A DNA stretch of 64,000 bases, taken from Streptosporangium pseudovulgare. Lineage in GTDB: Bacteria > Actinomycetota > Actinomycetes > Streptosporangiales > Streptosporangiaceae. This document shows positions 1 to 7,431 of the stretch, piece by piece. Numbering within the stretch: position 1 is the stretch's first letter; every line of letters begins with the position of its first letter. Position numbers and translations under genes: made by a program. Under the pieces are notes generated by a model. That model was not told the DNA's origin. It saw nothing but the letters and a program-made list of their open reading frames with translations, and ran no database searches. The stretch spans positions 62,001-126,000 of the forward strand of contig NZ_BMQJ01000012.1 of assembly GCF_014648055.1 (NCBI RefSeq), given 5' to 3'.

Positions 1-42
1 TGCAAACACTCCGGGCCGATGAGATGAAGATCGGATTCATCT

Positions 43-1098
43 GTGACTAGTGTAGCAGGCCAGAGCGCCAATAAGAGGTTCGCGCAGGCCAATATCCGCG
101 TCGCGCTCTCGGACCACCTCAAAGATTTCGACTGCCTCCTGTTCTGGTTCTTCGAGTCGAACAGGGACTACGTCACGGGCCTCATCCGGCCGTTCAAGCG
201 CTCCGACCTCATGGACGTTTTCGGCGTGAGCAAGGACATCGTCAAGCGGTCCCTGGCACGCCTCAGGGCCTCGGGGTGGGTCAGCTTCGAGGACCTCGGC
301 CACGAAGGCCAGCGCCCGATCCTCCACGACTGGCCGTCCGCCGAGGACACGTTCCACGGCATCGAGGACACGAAGTTCGCCCCGTACCTGGAGGGCAAGG
401 GATGGGCGAGGCTCCCCCGCGAGATCATGACCAGCGGGGCCAGCCCCCGGGCAATTCGGATCTGGGTCATCCTGATGATCATCAAGGGTCATGACAAGAA
501 CCGGCCGGAGAGCTACGGATGGGCCTACATCACGCGCGCCGAGTTGGCCGCGTTCATCCGCTACCCCGGAACGAAGCTGCACCCCAAGACGACCCAGCCG
601 GACACCGATCAACTGGAGGAATTCGGCCTCGTCGAGATCGACGAGCACGCCGTCCACGGCCGGACGAACCGCTACCGGCCGACCGCCAAGATCCGCACCC
701 CCGTGGCCGAGGTTGAGCCCCAGGCCAAGCAGGAAGCAGCCGCCAAGGTCGTTGAACCGGTGATGTCCGACCGGGACTTGGCCAGCTGGGAACACATCAG
801 TATCTGCCTCACGCTGGCCGGCCGCTGGATCAACGGCATGCTTGGCAGGGACCAGCTGGAGTTCGTTAACGAGTTGGAGGAGCAACACGATGCGTCTTTC
901 AACGCCGTCGAGAAGGCGCTCGAAAAGATGAACGATCCGGAGGTTATCCGCATCCGGCTCGACACCGCCTTGGAGGCCTACGGGCCCAGCCACTCGTTCG
1001 ACCTCATCAGCAAGGTCTTGGACTTCGACGCCGATCCGCTCAGTGAGGAGGAGCTGGCCAAGCTCCAGGCCTGCAGCGATAGCCGAACCCACCGATAG
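43..1098 (+). CDS. Winged-helix replication/control protein of the mobile element
   Basis: The 351-residue product has no transmembrane or signal segment. It holds two helix-turn-helix-like stretches: one near residues 50-85 (LMDVFGVSKDIVKRSLARL) and one near 150-200 (ITRAELAAFIRY followed by LEEFGLV). Tandem winged helices of this kind are seen in plasmid initiator and control proteins, but no exact family is recognised. The GTG start overlaps the TAG stop (48-50) of a reading frame entering from the left edge, which suggests coupling to an upstream gene. Only 17 bases separate it from the next gene, so the two probably form an operon. A function in replication or element control is inference. 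Confidence 0.75.
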   Translation: MTSVAGQSANKRFAQANIRVALSDHLKDFDCLLFWFFESNRDYVTGLIRPFKRSDLMDVFGVSKDIVKRSLARLRASGWVSFEDLGHEGQRPILHDWPSAEDTFHGIEDTKFAPYLEGKGWARLPREIMTSGASPRAIRIWVILMIIKGHDKNRPESYGWAYITRAELAAFIRYPGTKLHPKTTQPDTDQLEEFGLVEIDEHAVHGRTNRYRPTAKIRTPVAEVEPQAKQEAAAKVVEPVMSDRDLASWEHISICLTLAGRWINGMLGRDQLEFVNELEEQHDASFNAVEKALEKMNDPEVIRIRLDTALEAYGPSHSFDLISKVLDFDADPLSEEELAKLQACSDSRTHR

Positions 1099-1115
1099 GC
1101 CTGGAGGAGGCCAGA

Positions 1116-1598
1116 ATGACCCGCGACATGCCTGCCTTCCCGGCCGCGCCGTACTCGGCGGTGACGTTCCCCGATGACGAGTACCTCGTCGTCCCCGCGA
1201 GCCTCGTGGAGGCCCTCGTGCCGTCCGCGGCCGTCCTGCTCTACCTCCTGCTGGCAGGACTCGCCGAGGGGCACCGGGAGGTAGAAGTGTCCACGGCTCA
1301 GCTGGAACGGCATACCGGCTGGACCGGCGCCGAGATCGGCGCGTACGTGCGGGCCCTGGCCGATGACGAGTGGGTGACGACCAGGCCGGGACGTACGTCC
1401 GGGACGCGCGTCTACCGGCTCCTGCGGATGCCGTCCGCCGACCAAGTCCGCGCCTACGCCGAGGACCTCGACGAGCCGGGCGGAGGTCAGCCGGCCGCCT
1501 CCCGTCCCAGCGAGCGGCCCGCAGGACCCGCAGGTCCGAAGCATCACGCGGCGTTCTGGCTCGGCCGGGTGGCCGACCCGGTGCCCCACAGTAAGTAG
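1116..1598 (+). CDS. Small winged-helix protein of the mobile element
   Basis: A 160-residue protein with a clear Shine-Dalgarno stretch (GGAGGAGG, 1103-1110) in front of the ATG. Residues about 30-100 form a predicted winged helix: an apolar helix (SAAVLLYLLLAGLAEG), a helix-turn-helix (STAQLERHTGWTGAEIGAYV) and a wing ending RVYRLLRM. The C-terminus is proline/glycine-rich and probably disordered. It follows the larger winged-helix gene closely on the same strand, so both are probably co-transcribed. It may be a DNA-binding partner of that protein, but no family name can be given. Confidence 0.7.
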   Translation: MTRDMPAFPAAPYSAVTFPDDEYLVVPASLVEALVPSAAVLLYLLLAGLAEGHREVEVSTAQLERHTGWTGAEIGAYVRALADDEWVTTRPGRTSGTRVYRLLRMPSADQVRAYAEDLDEPGGGQPAASRPSERPAGPAGPKHHAAFWLGRVADPVPHSK

Positions 1599-1626
1599 CT
1601 ACGTCAGGGCCCCGGCTTCTCCCAGC

Positions 1627-2250
1627 TCAGGGGTTGGACTCGGGCGGGGGCTCCTCGAACGCGGCTCGGACCCGCTCGACGAAGCGGGTACTCCTTACCC
1701 AGCCTGGCCGGGCATGGGGCTTGAGAACGCCTTCCTCCTGAGCGATGCGGTGTATGGCCAAGATCTGGGAGCGGGTGTAGTGGCGGCGTGTACCGCGTTC
1801 GTCATAGCTGGTGGAGCGGTGTGCGGGAGGCAGCCAGCCCTGGCGCTCCCAGTGCCTGATGGTGTCAGGCCGACGGTCCAGGGCGGCGGCGAGCGCGCCT
1901 ATGGGGAAAAGGTCGAACTCCCTGCCGTGCTCCGAGGGGATGGGCCTCCACCCTTCGAGCGGCTTTGCCGGTTCCTTCTGAGGCGGCGGCTGGGCCGCAA
2001 CTGGCCCCTCGGAGCCGTTGTCGGTCTCCCGGTCCTGTCCCTGGGAATCGGGTTGGTCGAGGTGGGCGCGGCTGTTTCGCAGGGCGAAGCGGAGGACATC
2101 GCTCCGGCAGGCCCGGAGGTTGCTCCCGCCTATGTCGAAGAGGTCAAGACCATGATCGCGGGCGAAGCCGAGGACCCAGTCGTTGTCGACGTCGAGGTAC
2201 CCAGCGATCTTCTCGACGCTCCACAGGGGGTCGTCTTCGGGCGGGAACAT
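1627..2250 (-). CDS. Protein with two helix-turn-helix domains (MerR-type C-terminus)
   Basis: About 207 residues from the ATG at 2250. The frame stays open further upstream but becomes arginine-rich antisense-like sequence over the GntR gene, so the internal ATG is preferred. Residues 9-55 (WSVEKIAGYLDVDNDWVLGF) resemble an excisionase-type helix-turn-helix. Residues about 120-170 (LAAALDRRPDTIRHWERQGW then RRHYTRSQI) look like a MerR-type domain. A charged Gln/Pro linker joins them. It lies just downstream of the GntR repressor gene on the same strand, a position suited to an element regulator or excision factor. The role is inferred from fold and location only. Confidence 0.65.
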   Translation of the reverse strand: MFPPEDDPLWSVEKIAGYLDVDNDWVLGFARDHGLDLFDIGGSNLRACRSDVLRFALRNSRAHLDQPDSQGQDRETDNGSEGPVAAQPPPQKEPAKPLEGWRPIPSEHGREFDLFPIGALAAALDRRPDTIRHWERQGWLPPAHRSTSYDERGTRRHYTRSQILAIHRIAQEEGVLKPHARPGWVRSTRFVERVRAAFEEPPPESNP

Positions 2251-2341
2251 GGCCGCCAGCTTGGCGTACTCACGAACCGACCCCTGGCGCCTATCGCGGC
2301 ATACCCGTCTACCGACATGCCGGGAGCTGGGAGACGCACGT

Positions 2342-2791
2342 CTAGCTCTGCGGCTCGTCCCCGAACACCAGACGCCACCGGTCACCCCTGAGCAGGACCC
2401 GATGCTTGCGCGGCCCCGGCTTGACGACGGCGACGGGCACCCCTTCGGGCATCTCCGTCTCCCCGGCCGCCGCGTCCTTGAGCTGCTTGCGCTCCTCCGG
2501 GGACGGCATGCGGATCTCCACGTCCGCACCGGCCGCCACACGGTAGGGCTGGCGGTCGTAAACCATGACCGTCGACCCCTCACCCTTCACCGTGCGGATC
2601 AGACCCTCGGCGCGGAGGATGGCCAGCGCTTGCCGTACGGCCACGGGGCCAAGGTCGTGCATCTGCATGAGCCGGGCCTGCGATGGGAGCATCCCGCCCG
2701 GCTTGAGACGTCCGGCGGCGATGTCGGCGCGCAGCAGGTCCGCCAGTTGGCGGTGAACTGGCCGGTCGGCACCGTGATCGATCACAGTCAC
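2342..2791 (-). CDS. GntR-family transcriptional repressor (KorSA-like)
   Basis: 149 residues. The N-terminal 75 residues are a GntR winged helix (HRQLADLLRADIAAGRLKPG, then LPSQARLMQMHDLGPVAVRQALAIL and GEGSTVMV). The short C-terminal part lacks a normal UTRA or FCD ligand domain. KorSA of pSAM2 and related actinomycete element repressors are GntR proteins that control transfer and replication genes, and this one sits in an equivalent setting. Translation probably starts at GTG 2791, with GGAGAGG about 12 bases upstream. Palindromes built on GTCAC lie just upstream (2774-2842), so autoregulation is likely. Confidence 0.8.
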   Translation of the reverse strand: MTVIDHGADRPVHRQLADLLRADIAAGRLKPGGMLPSQARLMQMHDLGPVAVRQALAILRAEGLIRTVKGEGSTVMVYDRQPYRVAAGADVEIRMPSPEERKQLKDAAAGETEMPEGVPVAVVKPGPRKHRVLLRGDRWRLVFGDEPQS

Positions 2792-2842
2792 CTATGTTCA
2801 TAGCCTCTCCTGTCACTAACCGGTTGTGACCATAGGGTCACA
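2774..2842. promoter_or_regulatory. Palindrome cluster, candidate GntR operator
   Basis: Three perfect inverted repeats lie together between the GntR gene and the rightward genes: GTGATCGATCAC at 2774-2785 (inside the first codons), CTATG-TT-CATAG at 2792-2803, and TGTGACC-ATAG-GGTCACA at 2825-2842. The half-site GTCAC/GTGAC recurs four times. The spacing and place suit an autoregulated divergent promoter. Binding is inferred. Confidence 0.5.
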
Positions 2843-2895
2843 GGGGTTACGCTGCTGAAACTTGGCCTGGAGAACAAAATCAGCTGAGGGGCCTC

Positions 2896-3012
2896 ATGCG
2901 TGGCCGGTATCTGTGCGTGCCCCCTGCGGGTCGCTGTCATTCGCTTGGAGGGGCTCCCGGCAGCGGCCCGCAGGGGGCACGACGCCCCCGCCCACAGCTG
3001 GTGATCCGGTGA
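2896..3012 (+). CDS. Possible 38-residue leader ORF
   Basis: An ATG with GAGGGG six bases upstream opens a 38-codon frame with a Cys/Arg/Gly-rich product. Its TGA (3010-3012) overlaps the GTG (3009) of the next gene, the GTGA coupling used elsewhere in this window. The product resembles nothing recognised. It may be a real small protein or a coupling leader; it is listed mainly for the overlap. Confidence 0.3.
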   Translation: MRGRYLCVPPAGRCHSLGGAPGSGPQGARRPRPQLVIR

Positions 3013-3452
3013 CGGCCGAACGCCCGTGGTGGTCTCCAGCGGTACGCGCCGCCGCCCTGCGCCTGCTCTCCGAGGGGGAGACCCTCGTTTCGATCACCGG
3101 CCGTCTGGGAGTGCCGCCCAGCACGTTGTCACGCTGGAAACGGCAACAGCTCATACGGGCGGGCGGGATCGGCCGCGAGTGCCTCGGCTTCTCCCCCCAC
3201 GTCGCTCCACTCTGCCCCGATGCCGTACGGCTCACCTGGTGGGCCGATCCTGGCGAGCCCGGCCGCGTCATCGCCCATACCTGCGGCTGTGTGCCCGTCA
3301 GCTACGAGCTGGTGTCCTACCGGGGCCGGTTCCGGATCCGCCGCACCCGCACCGGCCGGGAAGGGGTGGAGCGGGTTCTCAGCCGGGACTCATGGGTCCG
3401 GGCTGCCGCCGAGGAGACATGGCGCCGTCTCCTGGCTGGGGACGCTGGCTGA
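3009..3452 (+). CDS. Helix-turn-helix protein of the mobile element
   Basis: 147 residues from the GTG at 3009. An alternative TTG at 2862 would add 49 residues of low-quality arginine/proline-rich sequence. Residues 8-45 (AVRAAALRLLSEGETLVSIT, then GVPPSTLSRWKRQQL) are a transposase/resolvase-type helix-turn-helix. The rest contains two Cys-containing stretches (PLCPD, HTCGCVP) that might bind metal. It is divergent from the GntR gene across the palindrome cluster, so that repressor may control it. No specific function is claimed. Confidence 0.55.
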   Translation: MTAERPWWSPAVRAAALRLLSEGETLVSITGRLGVPPSTLSRWKRQQLIRAGGIGRECLGFSPHVAPLCPDAVRLTWWADPGEPGRVIAHTCGCVPVSYELVSYRGRFRIRRTRTGREGVERVLSRDSWVRAAAEETWRRLLAGDAG

Positions 3453-4028
3453 CGTCGGATGTCCCTACGGAACGGCGCCGGAAAATCGGCCAGGCCGAGG
3501 CGCCGAGGATGCCCTAGAACCCCCTCAGAACACGTACGCCATCCCTGCGACCGTCTCCCCGCACCGGGCACCGTGGCCAGCCTCCGCCGACGGGGCGGAT
3601 TTTCCCCCGTTCCGGGGCGTTTCCGCAGGTCAAAAATCTGCAGGAAATCAGCCGGCCAGCTGGCGGAAAATCGGCGGATGTCCGGGCCGTCTCCCCTCCA
3701 CTCCCCCTGTCTCCCCCATATCCACACACCCCGTGTCCTCCGGTGCCCGCTGGCGTCCGTGGCGGCCGCGTCGGCCGTCTGTCGGCCTCGTGCTCCTAGC
3801 CGTCGTCGACCAGCTCCCCGCCGTCGGCAACCGCGCCAGGGCCCGCCCCCGTGCCCCCGGTCCGTCGACCGGCTCCCCGGACCCCTGCCCCGTGGCCCCC
3901 GTGCGCCTACCAACTCCGCCACAACGCCGCCCCTCGGTTTCTCGGGAGTTGGGCGCGGTCGAGCACCGTGGAGCGGGAACAGTGGCCGCTTCATGACGGC
4001 CTGAATCCATCAGTTGAGAGGCGACGCG
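3453..4028. other. Gene-free stretch with repeated GGAAAATC motifs, candidate origin region
   Basis: No convincing gene is seen in about 575 bases; the frames present are arginine/proline-rich and look like shadows. GGAAAATCGGC occurs at 3480-3490 and 3665-3675, and its core appears inverted at 3598-3605. The sequence then becomes strongly C/T-rich on the plus strand (3680-3760). The same GGAAAATCC core recurs as a palindrome at 15214-15228 inside the Rep-like gene. An origin of replication is a reasonable guess but not shown. Confidence 0.35.
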
Positions 4029-5120
4029 TCACTCTGCGACCCAAAAGCTCCAGCCATCCGGCGCCTTGGGCCAGGACGGATCCGGTCGCCAGCCGGGCGG
4101 AGGCTCCCAGCCTTCAGGAGCCGGTGGCCAGCCTGGTGGTACGACGAATCTGATCCGGGTTGGTCTCGGCGGAATAGGTGCATGATCAACAACGGCCGGA
4201 CCTGCGGGCGATGAGTCGCCGCCTGTGAGTGCCCCGGATCGCTGTACCGTCTGCACGTCCGGCAGGGCGTGCCCGATTGGGCCCGGCCAGTCATGCGGCA
4301 GCTCATGCGCGCGGACGCAATAGAGTGTCACCTCCGCCTTGAGGTGATTGCCTTTCAGCTTCGCCCTGGCGGCAGCCAGATATCCCATGCCGTCAAGGTG
4401 GCGTATCGCCGGGAGTAGCTCACCGCTCATCTTCGGCGTCAGTTGTCCGACACGGTTTCCGTCGAGCCGCACCTCGACGATTTGTTTCACAGCGCGCCCG
4501 CTGGAGTCGTTCACCTCATGCAGCGTCGCGTACGCGTAGCTCTCACCTTCCGCCCGCAGCAGTGGCTTGATCTCGGCCAGATGATGCTCTTCACCGCTCA
4601 CCTGGATGGCCCCGCCTTGCGGGAGCACGACGTGCGGCGCTTGCGGCGCAGTGTTCACCGGCAGGCAAAGGTGTGGCTCAGCGAGCGCGAGGGTGACGCT
4701 CGCTCTGAACCGTTCGGTCATCGCGACTCGACCGGCCCGGTCGTAGTCGTGATCAGTAACCCTCCCACCCCAGACACGACAAGGCACGCGGGCGACGAAG
4801 CCGGAAGCGGCCAGATGGCTGAGCAAGGCCTGGTATCTGGCCGCATCCTTCCGCGGAAGGTATCCGACGGTCTCGTGTTGCACCAGCACTGCCACCGCGT
4901 TCGGGTCATGCCGATTGGCTGGTTCGGGGACTAGGAGTGCGGTTGTCTCAAACTCGTCGAGCCCCTTGCCACCCACGCGGAGCACTTTTTCCAACGCGGG
5001 GAGGTAATGGCTCTCCCCAGCGACCTCCTGGTTGCACCAGCCGTTGTGTCCCCACAAGTCGAAAGGGGACAAGTTCGCGGCCTGGAGGTGCGTAGCGTTG
5101 CTGCGTTTGCCTATGACCAC
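4029..5120 (-). CDS. HIRAN-domain protein with Trp/Pro-rich tail
   Basis: 363 residues from a GTG. Residues about 32-110 match the HIRAN domain (EVAGESHYLPALEKVL, then LLVPEPANRHDPNAVAV and VGYLPRKDAARY), a DNA-end or ssDNA-binding fold known from HLTF/Rad5 and often found alone in bacteria. A second conserved block (about 165-275, with KQIVEVRLDGNRVGQLTPKM) may be a diverged copy. The C-terminal 40 residues repeat the pattern PPGW..P.GW..PDPSWP..P.GW, also present in the membrane protein at 9297. It stands alone on its strand within the mobile element. A role in DNA recognition or element defence is inference. Confidence 0.75.
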   Translation of the reverse strand: MVIGKRSNATHLQAANLSPFDLWGHNGWCNQEVAGESHYLPALEKVLRVGGKGLDEFETTALLVPEPANRHDPNAVAVLVQHETVGYLPRKDAARYQALLSHLAASGFVARVPCRVWGGRVTDHDYDRAGRVAMTERFRASVTLALAEPHLCLPVNTAPQAPHVVLPQGGAIQVSGEEHHLAEIKPLLRAEGESYAYATLHEVNDSSGRAVKQIVEVRLDGNRVGQLTPKMSGELLPAIRHLDGMGYLAAARAKLKGNHLKAEVTLYCVRAHELPHDWPGPIGHALPDVQTVQRSGALTGGDSSPAGPAVVDHAPIPPRPTRIRFVVPPGWPPAPEGWEPPPGWRPDPSWPKAPDGWSFWVAE

Positions 5121-5189
5121 CGGTTGGTTTCCGTTCGTTCTGTGACCGAGATTCCAAACTGAACGACAGGATAGGGAATCGGGATCGTC

Positions 5190-5408
5190 TCAGATAGCCG
5201 TCATGTCCTGCCACGTGAGCTGGTAGTCGCCGGAGCCGATCTGATCGTCATACGGCGTCGACATTTTCAGGCGGCAGTCCGGGTGGCAGGGCACCGGTCC
5301 CCAGACCCACGCCTTGGGCGCGCTGCGGTGCGTCACGCCCTCCACACGGACCTTGCCCCGGCGGTCGGGGGTGATGCTTTCCTTGCAGACCTCGCAGACG
5401 TGAACCAT
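5190..5408 (-). CDS. Small putative zinc-binding protein
   Basis: 72 residues from ATG 5408; an in-frame ATG at 5435 would add nine residues, and neither has a strong ribosome binding site. C-x2-C (VCEVCKES) near the start and PCHPDC about 35 residues later could form a four-ligand zinc site. A PDRRGK stretch follows the first pair. The pattern resembles short phage/plasmid zinc-ribbon proteins, but the family is not recognised. It lies upstream of the HIRAN gene on the same strand, 69 bases away, so the two may be co-transcribed. Confidence 0.5.
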   Translation of the reverse strand: MVHVCEVCKESITPDRRGKVRVEGVTHRSAPKAWVWGPVPCHPDCRLKMSTPYDDQIGSGDYQLTWQDMTAI

Positions 5409-5545
5409 GCGGCCGAAGGTATGCGATCGGGGCATGGCGTGTCCGGGGTTCGTCTCCAGCCGACCGGCCCGGCCGAGGCGCCGACGGCATCGCGTACGTC
5501 ACCCGTTCACGTATTCCCCTGTCGGCACGCCAGTCGTCGGGCAAA

Positions 5546-7258
5546 GTGGGCGTCATGTGGCGCTTCCCCCAGTTCATCCGGCGAAATCGCCGGCCAGCTC
5601 TTGAGGAGAAGCCGGTCAAACTGCTGCCGATCGGTTGGGCCCTGACCCTCACCCTGGCACTTGCTGTGACGGCGACAGGGCTGCTCCTGCTCGGCGCATT
5701 AGCCTGGCTCGGCCTCCCGGATGCGACCAGCAAGAGGCCAACCGTCGCTGAGTTCCTCGACACGTTGAAGATCGTGCTCGCGGTCATCGGCGGAATCGGC
5801 GGCGTGGTGGCCTTGGTCGTCGCCTACCGCAAGCAGCGCATCGGGGAGGAGGAGAACCATCGGGCCCGGGAAGCCTCTCGGCGCGAGGACGTCAAGCTGT
5901 ATGTCGACCGCTTCGACAAGGCCTCAGCCAAGCTTGGAGACGCCTCCGCCGCCGTCCGCCTGGCTGCTGTTCATGCCTTGGCCTCCCTCGCCGACGATTG
6001 GCCCGGTGGCCGTCAGATGTGTATCGACGTGCTGTGCGCCTATCTCCGCATGCCACTTGGGCCCGAACCCGATGCCGACCAGGACCCCGCCGGACCGGCC
6101 ACCTGGCGGGCCCTGCGAGAGGTCCGCGCCACGATCCTGCGCCTCATCGGTGCGCACCTGCGGCGTGACGCCCCTATCTCCTGGTCAGGCGCTGATCTCG
6201 ACTTCACCGGTGTGGTTTTCGACCATGACGCAGATTTCACAGATGCGAAGTTCTCCGGCGGCGCGGTCAGATTCAACCGCGCAAAGTTCTCCGACGGCAC
6301 GGTTAGGTTCGGCGGTGCGGTGTTCTCCGGCGGCGTGGTCACGTTTACCGACGCGAAGTTCTCCGGCGGCCAGGTTGGGTTCGGCGGGGCGAAGTTCTCC
6401 GATGGCACGGTCGCGTTCAACCGCGCAAAGTTCTCCGGCGGTGGGGTCTGGTTCAGCGGTGCGGTGTTCTCCGGCAGCCGGGTCACGTTCACCGACACGG
6501 AGTTCTCCGGCAGCCAGGTCTGGTTCAACCACGCGGTGTTCTCTGGCGGCAGGGTTGCGTTCAACGACGCGGCGTTCTCGGGCGGCCAGGTCACGTTCGC
6601 GCTCACGACGTTCTCCAGCGGCACGGTCGTATTCAACCGCCCAGAGTTCTCCGGCGGCCAGGTTGGGTTCAACGGGGCGACGTTCTCCGGCGGCGAGGTT
6701 GGGTTCAACCACGCGAAGTTCTCCGGCAGCTCGGTCGGGTTCGGCGGGGCGAAGTTCTCCGGCGGCACGGTGGGGCTCAACGACGCGGTCTTCTCCGGTG
6801 GCCGGGTTGGGTTCGACGACGCGGAGTTCTCCGGCGGCCAGGTTGGGTTCAGCGGGGCGAAGTTCTCCGGCGGCGAGGTTGGGTTCAACGGGGCGACGTT
6901 CTCCGACCGCCGGGTCGTGTTCAACGGGGCGACGTTCTCCGGCGGCCAGGTTGGGTTCAGCGGAGCGAAGTTCTCAGGTAGCGCCGTCCAGTTCAGCCAC
7001 GCGGTGTTCTCCGGCGGGACGGTCAAGTTCCACGGGGCGACGTTCTCCGGCGGCCAGGTCAAGTTCATCGGGGCGAAGTTCTCAGGTGGCGCCGTCCAGT
7101 TCAGCCACGCGGTGTTCTCCGGCGGGACGGTCAAGTTCCACGAGGCGGAGTTCTCCGGCGGTGAGGTTGACCTATCCACGGTTGCCGACTGGTCCTGTCC
7201 CCCTATCGGACTTCCCGGCTTGGCCGAGGGGCTAGTACTCCCGCAGTCGCCTGCATAA
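5546..7258 (+). CDS. Membrane-anchored 12-residue-repeat (pentapeptide-like) protein
   Basis: About 570 residues; GTG 5546 or ATG 5555 may be the start. Two transmembrane segments (about 27-55 and 72-92) precede a charged helical region with a motif common in actinobacterial pentapeptide-type proteins (RFDKASAKLGDASAAVRLAA, then DVLCAYLR). Residues about 233-542 are some 26 copies of a 12-residue unit A.FSGG.V.F.., a predicted right-handed beta-solenoid. Period 12 with a Gly-Gly turn differs from the usual five-residue rule. The DNA repeat is also strong (GTTCTCCGGCGGC in nearly every unit), so copy number probably varies. The function is unknown. Confidence 0.8.
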   Translation: MGVMWRFPQFIRRNRRPALEEKPVKLLPIGWALTLTLALAVTATGLLLLGALAWLGLPDATSKRPTVAEFLDTLKIVLAVIGGIGGVVALVVAYRKQRIGEEENHRAREASRREDVKLYVDRFDKASAKLGDASAAVRLAAVHALASLADDWPGGRQMCIDVLCAYLRMPLGPEPDADQDPAGPATWRALREVRATILRLIGAHLRRDAPISWSGADLDFTGVVFDHDADFTDAKFSGGAVRFNRAKFSDGTVRFGGAVFSGGVVTFTDAKFSGGQVGFGGAKFSDGTVAFNRAKFSGGGVWFSGAVFSGSRVTFTDTEFSGSQVWFNHAVFSGGRVAFNDAAFSGGQVTFALTTFSSGTVVFNRPEFSGGQVGFNGATFSGGEVGFNHAKFSGSSVGFGGAKFSGGTVGLNDAVFSGGRVGFDDAEFSGGQVGFSGAKFSGGEVGFNGATFSDRRVVFNGATFSGGQVGFSGAKFSGSAVQFSHAVFSGGTVKFHGATFSGGQVKFIGAKFSGGAVQFSHAVFSGGTVKFHEAEFSGGEVDLSTVADWSCPPIGLPGLAEGLVLPQSPA

Positions 7259-7327
7259 CCTGTGATACCTCAACCCCTGGAGCACGACGCCGATCCCGCC
7301 GAATCGCTGTGACGGCTCACGCGCTCT

Positions 7328-7352
7328 CCCAGGCGCCTGGGTGCTTCTTTTT
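7328..7352 (+). terminator. Hairpin terminator after the repeat-protein gene
   Basis: A perfect 14-bp palindrome CCCAGGCGCCTGGG (7328-7341) is followed by a T-rich run TTCTTTTTC. It lies 70 bases after the stop of the 12-residue-repeat gene and before the recombinase gene, as expected for a factor-independent terminator. Confidence 0.65.
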
Positions 7353-7361
7353 CATGCCTGA

Positions 7362-7387
7362 CTCTTGATAATGTTTCTTCTCAAGAG
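7362..7387. repeat. Inverted repeat in front of the recombinase gene
   Basis: CTCTTGA (7362-7368) and TCAAGAG (7381-7387) are perfect 7-bp arms around a 12-bp AT-rich centre, 45 bases before the recombinase start. It may be an operator or a recombinase-binding site. The centre is longer than the usual 6-8 bp tyrosine-recombinase overlap, so the site type is uncertain. Confidence 0.35.
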
Positions 7388-7431
7388 CCACAACCGCTTC
7401 GCCGTTGGACCCACGCCCCAGGAGCACCCCC

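Noticed and set aside
3880-3935. tRNA-Leu-like D-arm on the minus strand (GCGGAGTTGGTAGGCGC)
   Set aside because: The acceptor, anticodon and T arms cannot be formed: no TTCRA loop follows. It is either a decayed fragment or chance similarity.
6040-7179. Minus-strand frame with PPEN repeats opposite the solenoid gene
   Set aside because: The repeat pattern is only the complement of the 12-residue-unit DNA; no start signal or known family.
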